Made by a program: the position numbers and the translations under genes
The notes under the pieces: generated by a model
The model's input: the letters and a program-made list of their open reading frames with translations, nothing else
Databases searched by the model: none
What the model was told of the DNA's origin: nothing
Shown: piece by piece, positions 55,319 through 64,000 of the stretch
How positions within the stretch are numbered: the first letter of the stretch is position 1
How the letters are laid out: every line of letters begins with the position of its first letter
Assembly: GCA_030762895.1 (NCBI GenBank)
Contig: CM061068.1
Location: 45,907,615 to 45,971,614, forward strand
Length of the DNA: 64,000 nt
Source: Sophora flavescens
Taxonomy: Eukaryota; Streptophyta; Magnoliopsida; Fabales; Fabaceae
Direction of reading: 5' to 3'

Positions 55319-57211
55319 ATGGGCACTTTGTTAGAAAAGATGTCATATAATGATTACAACCGTGGCAGGGAAACCTCGAGTGGAGTCAGTTCTGCGACAA
55401 TGGAAGCCATTTTAGAGCAAAACAGATTGTTGAAGATGCAGAATGCGGCACTATCGGGGAACAAAAAAGTTAATGTGATACACGAGGGGATGCCTCTGGG
55501 TTGTGACAACTGCAATGGGGATCATGACACTCAGATCTGCCCACTGAACTTCTCTCAGGAACATGTGGATTCATGCCACAACTTCTATGACACTGTGCCC
55601 CAGAACAATTATCAGAGAAACAGACAGAATGACTACAATCAGAATCAGAATAGGGGGTACATGAGGAGAGACCATCCGGGTTTCGCATGGAGTAATGCTA
55701 GTGGTGGTCTAGCCGGGCAGCAACCTCAACAGGGTCTGAGGCCACACATAGGGATTCAACAGCGGAATACTCAGCAGGGTCCTCCAGGGACTAATCAAGT
55801 GCAAACAACAGATAGTGGAAGACAACCGTGGGAGCTGGCTTTTGAGAAGATGAGTACAGTAGTGGAGAAATTGTCAATTAACACGAACACTGCCATTGAC
55901 AAGTTGGCGACTCATACAGGATCGACAATTCAGAATCTGGAGACACAAATAGCGCAGCTCGCGAAGCAACTTAATGAGCGTCTTCCAGGCACTCTCCCAG
56001 GTAATACCGAGAACAACCCCAAGGGACAATGCAATGTCATATCTACTAGAAGCGGAAGGGTGTTGGAACCTAACAGGGATACAACTAGTTCTCAGGATGA
56101 CAAGGCCCCGGAACAACCACACATTGAGGAAGAGCAACCTGAAAAAGAAAAGTTGGCAAGCGACAAGGCACCGGAGCAAGGGGGAAGGCTGAAGCTTGTA
56201 GATGAAGAGTTCCGAAAGAAGAAATGGGTTGAACCCCAAGACCTCCCTCCTTACATGAAGGTACCGTATCCTGAAAGATTGAAGAAGCCTCAACAGGATA
56301 AGCAGTTCAACAGATTCCTTGATGTCTTCCGCAAGCTTCAGATTAACATTCCTTTTGCGGAAGCCTTAGAACAAATGCCATCATATGCTCGGTTTATGAA
56401 GGAACTTCTCACTAAGAAGCGGAGGATTGTGGATGAAGAAACGGTTGCTTTGACCGAGGAGTGTAGTGCCATTCTTCAACGGAAACTGCCTCCGAAGTTG
56501 AAGGATCCCGGTTCCTTCTCGATACCATGCACCATTGGGGGAATGACCTTCGGAAAGGCATTATGTGATCTAGGGGCAAGCATCAACTTGATGCCCCTCT
56601 CGATGATGAAGAGGCTAGGGATCAAAGAAGTAAAGGATACGCGAATGTCACTCCAACTGGCCGATCGTTCTATCAAATATCCCTATGGAGTAGTCGAAGA
56701 CTTGCTCGTGAAAGTTGACAAGTTCATATTCCCAGTGGACTTTGTGGTGCTCGATATGGATGAAGATGCTGAGATCCCTCTCATATTGGGTAGGCCCTTC
56801 TTGGCCACCGGGGATGCCTTGATAGATGTGCGGCAAGGGAAACTCACTTTATGGGTGAATGATGATGAGGTGGTCTTCAATGTCTTTGAAGCGATTAAGC
56901 ACCCGGAAGAGAAGTCGGTTGTGTATCGAGTGGATGTGGTGGACCCAACTGAAAAGGTAAAGGCAACTCGAGAAGACCATGATCCTTCACTTGCAACAGT
57001 ATCGATAGAATCTCATGAGGAAGACAGTGAGGAAAAAGGTCCTTCGGGGGATGAGGTCTACCTTGAGTGGCTACGAGACATGGAACCCATACCGAGTCTC
57101 CCAAGGGAAGAATGTGAAAGGAAAGAACTCAGCAGCAAAGGAATGAAAAAGAAGGGTAAAGCACCAAGGTTGAAGGGTGGCACAACCGTTGTTGTCAGTA
57201 CATACAATTAA
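55319..57211 (+). CDS. Gag C-terminal and protease ORF of element D
   Basis: 630 codons with no interruption. A zinc knuckle CDNCNGDHDTQIC lies near 55500-55540, followed by a Q/N-rich stretch and the segment PPYMKVPYPERLKKPQQDKQ, RFLDVFRKLQINIPFAEALE. The protease has CDLGASINLMPLSMM (DLGAS at 56567-56581) and LILGRPFLATGDALIDVRQG. After EAIKHPEE comes an acidic linker and a basic end (KGMKKKGKAPRLKGG). It stops at TAA 57209 where E keeps a glutamate codon. Start at 55319 is only the first start after the damage, not the true N-terminus. Confidence 0.85.
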   Translation: MGTLLEKMSYNDYNRGRETSSGVSSATMEAILEQNRLLKMQNAALSGNKKVNVIHEGMPLGCDNCNGDHDTQICPLNFSQEHVDSCHNFYDTVPQNNYQRNRQNDYNQNQNRGYMRRDHPGFAWSNASGGLAGQQPQQGLRPHIGIQQRNTQQGPPGTNQVQTTDSGRQPWELAFEKMSTVVEKLSINTNTAIDKLATHTGSTIQNLETQIAQLAKQLNERLPGTLPGNTENNPKGQCNVISTRSGRVLEPNRDTTSSQDDKAPEQPHIEEEQPEKEKLASDKAPEQGGRLKLVDEEFRKKKWVEPQDLPPYMKVPYPERLKKPQQDKQFNRFLDVFRKLQINIPFAEALEQMPSYARFMKELLTKKRRIVDEETVALTEECSAILQRKLPPKLKDPGSFSIPCTIGGMTFGKALCDLGASINLMPLSMMKRLGIKEVKDTRMSLQLADRSIKYPYGVVEDLLVKVDKFIFPVDFVVLDMDEDAEIPLILGRPFLATGDALIDVRQGKLTLWVNDDEVVFNVFEAIKHPEEKSVVYRVDVVDPTEKVKATREDHDPSLATVSIESHEEDSEEKGPSGDEVYLEWLRDMEPIPSLPREECERKELSSKGMKKKGKAPRLKGGTTVVVSTYN

Positions 57212-57379
57212 TTGATCTCAAAAAGGATCACCACGGAGTGGAGAGTTCGTGCTGATTATAGAAGGGTCCTGAACTTAAATGAGCTGTCCGGGAACCGCAT
57301 GCGAGCATATAAAAGGGCACAAACCTACAAAGAACGGGCCAAGGAATGGCATGGCAAGCAGGATCTTCCTCCGGATTAA
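57212..57379 (+). pseudogene. Tail of element D resembling integrase C-terminus
   Basis: In frame after the TAA, the sequence encodes LISKRITTEWRVRADYRRV, LNELSGNRMRAYKRAQTYKE and RAKEWHGKQDLPPD, then TAA. The LxELxxxRxxAYxxxxxYKERxKxxHxK pattern is that of the segment before the integrase C-terminal domain in A and B (LEELRLEAYESS, IYKEKTK). This suggests a large internal deletion joined protease to the end of integrase. Confidence 0.6.
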
Positions 57380-58865
57380 CCCTTAGGGGCGACTTGAGTC
57401 AGGCTCGGGACGTTAAACAAGCACTACTTGGGAGGCAACCCAAGCTAGGTACCCTCTCCTTTCCTCACTCTTGTCTTTTGTGTTGTTTTTGATTTTTGTT
57501 TTGTTTTTGTTTGTCGCTCTTGAATAATTTGAGAAGATCAAGAGTTTTTGTATGAAATGTCGTGTCGGCAAGCTTGTTGGATTTTAATTATATTGAGCAT
57601 AGATGGATTGAATGAATTATATTGACCATTGATGATTTCCCCCTAGGTTCTAATAATAGAAAAGTTGATCCCCACTTAAAAATTGAAAATTGAACTTTGA
57701 GATTTATTATGATTGCTTGATTTATGATAAGTTTGGGGTGAGGGGGTGCACACACTAGGAATCGTATCTCGGTCAAACAGTTTGCAAAATGTCCAGGTGA
57801 GGATTTGAGCCTCCAACTCTGTTTTTGAATGTGTGAATCACTGTTAAGTTGCACTTTCCCGAATTTGCTTGAATCTCTATATGGTTTGCATGTTTATATG
57901 TTGCATCAAATGATTTAGGCAATTTTCTTTGAATTAACTACTTGGCCATAAATTGAACCAACCTTGATGAATGATCCCTAGTTAGCCACATTGAGCCTTG
58001 AAGCCTATTGTTCTTGATGACCTTACATTACAAGCCATTAACTCAGAAAAACCATGATTTTTCCCTATCCTAGGATTTAGGAGAGTATGGAATTTTAGCT
58101 TTGTAAGTGTTCTTGTGGAAATAAGTTTGGGGTGGCTACAAGTTCATGAATCATAGTTGAGAAAAAGAAAAACGGAAGTAAGGGCCGAAGGCTTGAAAGA
58201 AAAAAAAGAAAAAAAAATGGGTGATAAAAAGCATTGAATATGTGCCAAAAAGGGCAAAGAAAAATAAATATAAAAAGGAAGAGGTGTGTAGCCACCAAAT
58301 GCAAGGAAGAGAATAATATGAGAGTGAATTCAATTGTTGTGATATTAGTTTCATGCTCTCATTGATCCTAGGGACTTAGCTTCTATCCTTTGATTATCCT
58401 ACCCTTAGCCAGACCCCATTACAACCTTTGAAAGACCTATTGATGATGCATGCATGTTTTCGTGGGAACTATGTTTGAGATGAAAATCAAATTCATGGGA
58501 AGTGCTCTTAGTATGTAAAAGTGAGTGAAAAGTTGATAGCCTAGACAAACTTGAGCGAATGAGTGAAATACTAAATGCCCTTGAGAGGAAGGCAATTGTT
58601 CGAAATAGGTGATCTTCCTTTGTGTGTATTTTTGAGCCTCAACTTAGAGTAATGATGGCATGAATGATAACTTCTCAATTGTTTAAAGTAGATGAATGTG
58701 GGGATTACATTGATGTAGGGGGGAGATCATTGGAGAAAAACTGTTTTGTAAGGTTGCATTAAATTTGTGCGAAATCGATTGATTCCTTTAGGCTTGCCAA
58801 GTCTTGAGTCGTTTTTGAGTTTTAAGCTTGCTTTGGGACAAGCAAGGTTTAAGTTTGGGGTATTT
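57380..58865 (+). other. Conserved noncoding 3' region and polypurine tract of element D
   Basis: Similar to the same region of B and C, and nearly identical to E. AGTTTGGGGT boxes are at 57730, 58124 and 58852, the last at the LTR edge. An A/G-rich stretch lies at 58150-58300. No sense ORF is credible. Confidence 0.8.
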
Positions 58866-60364
58866 TGATAAGCCTCTGGCTTATCTAGTTTTATGACTAG
58901 ATGAACTAGGGTTTATGTGCCAATTTATTCGAGTTCACTCTCGTTTTCGCCCAAATTTGCCTTGTTTTGTTCCTAAGTTGGACTTTGACTCGTTTTGCGT
59001 ATTTTGTGTAGTTTTTAGGTTATTTTGAATAGAATTACGCTTGTGCGTGCTTTTGTTATTTCAGGTTAAATAAGTGAAGCTCCGGGAGTCAAGGAAAGTC
59101 AAAAAGCAGTGGAAATTGCAAGTCTGGAGACACTCGCCTCGCGAGTGTATGCTCGCCCCGCGAGCCTGAAAGTCAACAAAGCAGCAAAAGTCATCACTTC
59201 AGTCTCGCCACGCGAGAGGTGTCTCGCCTCGCGAGATCATGAACCCTGCAAGACAGAGACCATCACGGCCAAGCCGTGATGAAGACCACGCCCGTGGCGG
59301 TTTAAGGTTTGAAGTCTCGCCCCGCGAGAAGCATCTCGCCCCACGAGAGTTTGAAGACCCTGGAAGTCAGAGACCATCACGACCCAGCCGTGATGAAGGT
59401 CACAGCCTAGAATTGAAGACTCGCCTCGCGAACACACCTTCGCCTCGTGAGAGGCTGCTCGCCTCGCGAACGAGCGCAGATCAGGAACCCTATTTAAAGG
59501 CTGTTGCAGATCAGAATGAGGGGAGCTGGGAGGAGGCTGTAGGGTTTTTGGAGGGCCGCGAATCCTAGTAGTTTTCCACTGTTTAGAGTAGCGTTTAGAG
59601 TAGTTTCTTTTCTCTTTGGAGCTGCGTCTCCCTTTTTCTTATGGAGATTATGTCCGATCGCTTGTCTATGAGCATGAGGAACTAATCCCATCGTCCGAGG
59701 GAACGATGAAGCCACCCATGGCAGTGTAGATCCGATATGATGTATGTCTTTCTCCTTTAATTCAATTATTGTTTTCCAATTCTGTTTTCATTGTGTCGAT
59801 TATATGCTAGCGTGATCGACTAGTTAAACGTGTTGAGGCCTAGCGGCGATTAGCATTTTAGAACTTGAATTGGGATCATCGGTCGAGTATTGCACGAGAG
59901 TGAGTAGGAGATCGGTGCAACCTATAGGGAACAAGAATTAATAGAATTCGAGATTAGGATTATGAGACCTAGTAAGTAATTAATCCAATCGTCGAATACG
60001 TCCTAATGAGCACGGAAGTGGATTTAGGAGAATTTAGGGGTCCCGGTTGACATTAAAATTGAACTTAGGGAGGAGAATATCATCACTTGGGTACTTTGCA
60101 TGATTGGGTAGGTGGATTCGAAACCTTAGATGCTTTTAATTCCAGATTTCATCACCATATCTTTGATTGTTTAGATTTGTTAATTGAATTTCGATCCTAT
60201 TCTCTCTTCTCTCTCAACCACCTTCTGTAACTTGACCGAACGCATCGGATTTCCCGCGGATTAGTCGAATTGGTAGCCCAATCCCTGAGTTTGACCTCGG
60301 TAATTACTTACCGTGTTATTTTTATTACTTGCGACGACCCGGTACACTTGCCGGAGTCACAACA
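58866..60364 (+). repeat. 3' LTR of element D, mosaic
   Basis: It starts TGATAAGCCTCTGGCTTATC and ends TCACAACA. 58866-59756 and 60171-60364 follow the D 5' LTR closely, whereas about 59757-60170 follows the LTR of E almost base for base and departs from the D 5' LTR. The sequence after it is AGTTTTTT, then E. Confidence 0.88.
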
Positions 60365-60372
60365 AGTTTTTT

Positions 60373-61921
60373 TGTGAACGCCGGCAAGTGTACCGGGTCG
60401 TCGCAAGTAATAAAACACGGTAAGAGTCTACCGAGGTCGAACACAAGGATTGGGTTACCAATTCGACTAATTTCACGAGAAATCCGATAAGTTGGTTAAG
60501 TAGAGAAAGTGGTTGGAAAGAAATTAGGATCACAATTTAAATTAACAAATCGAAACAATCAAAGATATGGTGATGAAATCTGGAATTAAAAGCATCTAAG
60601 GTTTCGAATCCACCTACCCAATCATGCAAAGTACCCAAGTGATGATATTCTCCTCCCTAAGTTCAATTTTAATGTCAACCGGGACCCCTAAATTCTCCTA
60701 AATCCACTTCCGTGCTCATTAGGACGTATTCGACGATTGGATTAATTACTTACTAGGTCTCATAATCTTAATCTCGAATTCTATTAATTCTTGTTCCCTA
60801 TAGGTTGCACCGATCTCCTACTCACTCTCGTGCAATACTCGACCGATGATCCCAATTCAAGTTCTAAAACGCTAATCGCCGCTAGGCCTCAACACGTTTA
60901 ACTAGTCGATCACGCTAGCATATAATCGACACAATGAAAACAGAATTGGAAAACAATAATTGAATTAAAGGAGAGAGAGTTACATTACATGAACACTATG
61001 CCGCCATGGGTGGCTTCATCGATCCCTTAGACAAGAGGATTAGTTCCTCATGTTCGTAACAACGACACACGTACAATCGGAAATCCTCCTAAGACTAAGA
61101 ATTAAGAGAAGAGAAGAGGAGACGCAGCCCCAGAATAAGGATTACAAAAGATCTCAAATCAGTTCTGATCCAAAAAGTCCCCTTTTTCTGTTCTGATCTG
61201 CTCTATTTATAAGGAGGCCACGCGTCACGGCCGTGATGGCCATCACGGCCAGGCCGTTACGGTTTCTGTTTCTGGCGCTTCTGTGATTTTCAAACCCTCA
61301 CGACGCGAAGGATGTCTCGCATCTTGTCACGGTCCGTGATGTGAATCACGGCCAAGCCGTGATGTTCTCTGCCTTGTGTGGATTTTGGGTCACGGCCGTG
61401 ATACACATCACGGCTAGGTCGTGATGGTCTCTGACTTGTGTGGCTTTTAGGTCACGGCCGTGATATACATCACGGCTAGGCCGTGATGGTCGGTCGACTC
61501 GGTGCTTTGAGTTCACACACTCGCGATGCGAAGGGCGTCTCGCGACGCGAACCTTCCTTTCATGCCCGTGATGTGAATCACGGCTAGGCCGTGATGGTCG
61601 CTGTCTTCCCGGGTCTTCAAACTCTCGCGGGGCGAGCTTCCTCTCGCGGGGCGAGAATCTCCAGAATGGCAATCTCCACTATTTCTTGACTTTCCTTAAT
61701 TCTTAGAGCTTCACTTATGGACCTAAAAACAACACAAGCAACCACAAGCGTAATTCTATCCAAAAGAAGCTAAAAACTACACAAAAGACGCAAAACGAGT
61801 CAAAGTCCAACTTAGGGACAAAACAAGGCAAATTTGGGCGAAAACGAGATTGAACTCGACTAATTAGCACGTAAACCACCGTCTTACTAGTTATAAAACT
61901 AGATAAGCCAGAGGCTTATCA
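60373..61921 (-). repeat. 3' LTR of element E
   Basis: On the minus strand it starts TGATAAGCCTCTGGCTTATC and ends CGTTCACA. U3 (61220-61620) holds about five ATCACGGC-GCCGTGAT palindromes and a few TCGCGNNGCGA motifs. TATAAATAG (minus, about 61205) is the promoter candidate. Confidence 0.85.
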
Positions 61922-63416
61922 AACACCCCAAACTTAAACCTTGCTTGTCCCCAAGCAAGCTAAAACTCAAAAACGACTCAAGACTTGGCAAGCTTAAGGG
62001 ATTCAATCGATTTCGCACAAATTTCATGCGACTTTACAAAACAGATTTTCTTCTTTGATTTCCCCCCCTTTTTCATCAATGTAATCCCCACATTCATCTA
62101 CTTTAAACAATTGAGAAGTTATCATTCATGCCATCATTACTCTAAGTTGAGGCTCAAAAATACACACAAAGGAAGATCACCTATTTCGAACAATTGCCTT
62201 CCTCTCAAGGGCATTTAGTATTTCACTCATTCGCTCAAGTTTGTCTAGGCTATCAACTTTTCACTCACTTTCACATACTAAGAGCACTTCCCATGAATTT
62301 GATTTTCATCTCAAACATAGTTCCCACGAAAACATGCATGCATCATCAATAGGTCTTTCAAAGGTTGTAATGGGGCCTGGCTAAGGGTAGGATAATCAAA
62401 GGATAGAAGCTAAGTCCCTAGGATCAATGAGAGCATGAAACTAATATCACAACAATTGAATTCACTCTCATATTATTCTCTTCCTTGCAGTTGGTGGCTA
62501 CACACCTCTTCCTTTTTATATTTATTTTTCTTTGCCCTTTTTGGCACATATTCAATGCTTTTTATCACCCATTTTTTTTTCTTTTTTTTCTTTCAAGTCT
62601 TCGGCCCTTACTTCCGTTTTTCTTTTTCTCAACTATGATTCATGAACTTGTAGCCACCCCAAACTTATTTCCACAACAACACTTACAAAGCTAAAATTCC
62701 ATACTCTCCTAAATCCTAGGATAGGGAAAAATCATGGTTTTTATGAGTTAATGGCTTGTAATGTAAGGTCATCAAGAACAATAGGCTTCAAGGCTCAATG
62801 TGGCTAACTAGGGATCATTCATCAAGGTTGGTTCAATTTATGGCCAAGTAGTTAATTCAAAGAAAATTGCCTAAATCATTTGATGCAACATATAAACATG
62901 CAAACCATATAGAGATTCAAGCAAATTTGGGAAAGTGCAACTTAACAGTGATTCACACATTCAAAAACAGAGTTGGAGGCTCAAATCCTCACCTGGACAT
63001 TTTGCAAACTATTTGACCGAGATACGATTCCTAGTGTGTGCACCCCCTCACCCCAAACTTATCATAAATCAAGCAATCATAATAAATCTCAAAGTTCAAA
63101 GTTCAATTTTCAATTTTTAAGTGGGGATCAACTTTTCTATTATTAGAACCTAGGGGGAAATCATCAATGGTCAATATAATTCATTCAATCCATCTATGCT
63201 CAATATAATTAAAATCCAACAAGCTTGCCGACACGACATTTCATACAAAAACTCTTGATCTTCTCAAATTATTCAAGAGCGACAAGCAAAAACAAAACAA
63301 AAATCAAAAACAACACAAAAGACAAGAGTGAGGAAAGGAGAGGGTACCTAGCTTGGGTTGCCTCCCAAGTAGCGCTTGTTTAACGTCCCGAGCCTGACTC
63401 AAGTCGCCCCTAAGGG
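61922..63416 (-). other. Polypurine tract and noncoding 3' region of element E
   Basis: Reverse counterpart of 57380-58865 with very few differences. AGTTTGGGGT boxes (minus) are at 61925-61934, 62656-62665 and 63050-63059. T-rich plus-strand ORFs at 62435-62694 are artefacts of the A-rich tract. Confidence 0.82.
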
Positions 63417-64000
63417 TTAATCCGGAGGAAGATCCTGCTTGCCATGCCATTCCTTGGCCCGTTCTTTGTAGGTTTGTGCCCTTTTATATGCTCGCATGCG
63501 GTTCCCGGACAGCTCATTTAAGTTCAGGACCCTTCTATAATCAGCACGAACTCTCCACTCCGTGGTGATCCTTTTTGAGATCAATTCATTGTCTGTACTG
63601 ACCACCACGGTTGTGCCACCCTTCAACCTTGGTGCTTTACCCTTCTTTTTCATTCCTTTGCTGCTGAGTTCTTTCCTTTCACATTCTTCCCTTGGGAGAC
63701 TCGGTATGGGTTCCATGTCTCGTAGCCACTCAAGGTAGACCTCATCCCCCGAAGGACCTTTTTCCTCACTGTCTTCCTCATGAGATTCTATCGATACTGT
63801 TGCAAGTGAAGGATCATGGTCTTCTCGAGTTGCCTTTACCTTTTCAGTTGGGTCCACCACATCCACTCGATACACAACCGACTTCTCTTCCGGGTGCTTA
63901 ATCGCTTCAAAGACATTGAAGACCACCTCATCATCATTCACCCTTAAAGTGAGTTTCCCTTGCCGCACATCTATCAAGGCATCCCCGGTGGCCAAGAAGG
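63417..64000 (-). CDS. Protease C-terminus and tail of element E, partial
   Basis: The frame is open from the window edge to TAA at 63417. It starts within the protease (GDALIDVRQGKLTLRVNDDE), continues through EAIKHPEEKSVVYRVDVVD and GMKKKGKAPRLKGG, and reads on without a stop into the integrase-like tail RMRAYKRAQTYKERAKEWHG. This shows that the D tail was once part of the same ORF. Apart from two or three residues it is identical to D. Confidence 0.85.
   Translation of the reverse strand, partial: FLATGDALIDVRQGKLTLRVNDDEVVFNVFEAIKHPEEKSVVYRVDVVDPTEKVKATREDHDPSLATVSIESHEEDSEEKGPSGDEVYLEWLRDMEPIPSLPREECERKELSSKGMKKKGKAPRLKGGTTVVVSTDNELISKRITTEWRVRADYRRVLNLNELSGNRMRAYKRAQTYKERAKEWHGKQDLPPD

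Larger units (their letters stand above)
52784..60364 (+). mobile_element. Athila-like element D lacking RT, RNase H and integrase core
   Basis: It has LTRs at 52784-54414 and 58866-60364, a perfect tRNA-Asp primer site, gag-protease (54576-57211), a short tail that resembles the integrase C-terminus, the conserved noncoding 3' region and a polypurine tract. Its LTRs share only the first bases and scattered motifs with those of A-C, so it is a distinct family. The right flank does not repeat GACTC; instead it shows the post-LTR spacer AGTTTT, then element E in inverse orientation. Confidence 0.88.
60373..64000 (-). mobile_element. Element E, inverse relative of D, partial
   Basis: On the minus strand: end of the gag-protease ORF (to 63417), noncoding 3' region, polypurine tract and 3' LTR (61921-60373). 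Coding and 3' region are nearly identical to D; the LTR is more diverged except for one tract. It lies tail to tail with D, eight bases apart. The 5' half is beyond the window. Confidence 0.87.

Noticed and set aside
1..64000. tRNA or rRNA genes
   Set aside because: The only tRNA-like matches are 13-18-base primer binding sites next to LTRs; no full cloverleaf or rRNA sequence was seen by eye.

Overview
This window is plant nuclear DNA, most likely from a eudicot. A legume is plausible from the style of the Athila and Sirevirus elements, but that is an impression and not shown. It reads as TE-rich, probably pericentromeric, chromatin: about 80-90% is nested transposable elements. One intron-containing host gene stands out: an HVA22-family (TB2/DP1) gene at 24555-25388 with ABRE- and DRE-like motifs upstream. 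No rRNA, tRNA or CRISPR array is visible.

Left nest (1-23398). An old LTR element on the minus strand (5' LTR 21315-23398, tRNA-Met type primer site, no recognisable coding) carries a non-autonomous hAT element in its LTR (21500-23129) and a CACTA end in its body (terminus at 18723). The CACTA element is split by Athila element A (minus strand; 5' LTR ends at 16332; gag-pol runs left out of the window). The 5' LTR of A is in turn split by a complete sister Athila element, B (6315-15878, 5-bp target duplication TACGC).

Middle island (23399-33485). This holds the HVA22-like gene and a complete Ty1/copia element, H (27032-32017, target duplication AAAAT), with otherwise quiet AT-rich DNA.

Right nest (33486-64000). 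A CACTA element starts at 33486 and carries a Ulp1-type peptidase gene, broken by a hAT transposase gene (34319 to about 37005). It is then split by a Sirevirus-like copia element F (37832 on, with a third ORF after pol). F is split by Athila-like element C (47119 on, minus), which is split by Athila-like element D (52784-60364, plus). D abuts element E (60373-64000+, minus) tail to tail. None of the outer right boundaries lies inside the window.

A and B are full gag-pol Athila-type elements. C, D and E have gag-protease only: reverse transcriptase, RNase H and the integrase core are absent and the reading frame continues into short tails. All share a tRNA-Asp primer site, a conserved 1.4-kb noncoding 3' region, and the first bases of the LTR, which suggests that pol-less elements are mobilised in trans. 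The most notable observations are: the pol-less gag-PR-tail elements; the 3.6-kb D/E inverted repeat with a mosaic LTR that looks like gene conversion; repeated PPT-like boxes at constant spacing; amplified palindromes in U3; and clustered CAG/CTG-to-CG changes that may be consensus errors and could explain many apparent frameshifts.
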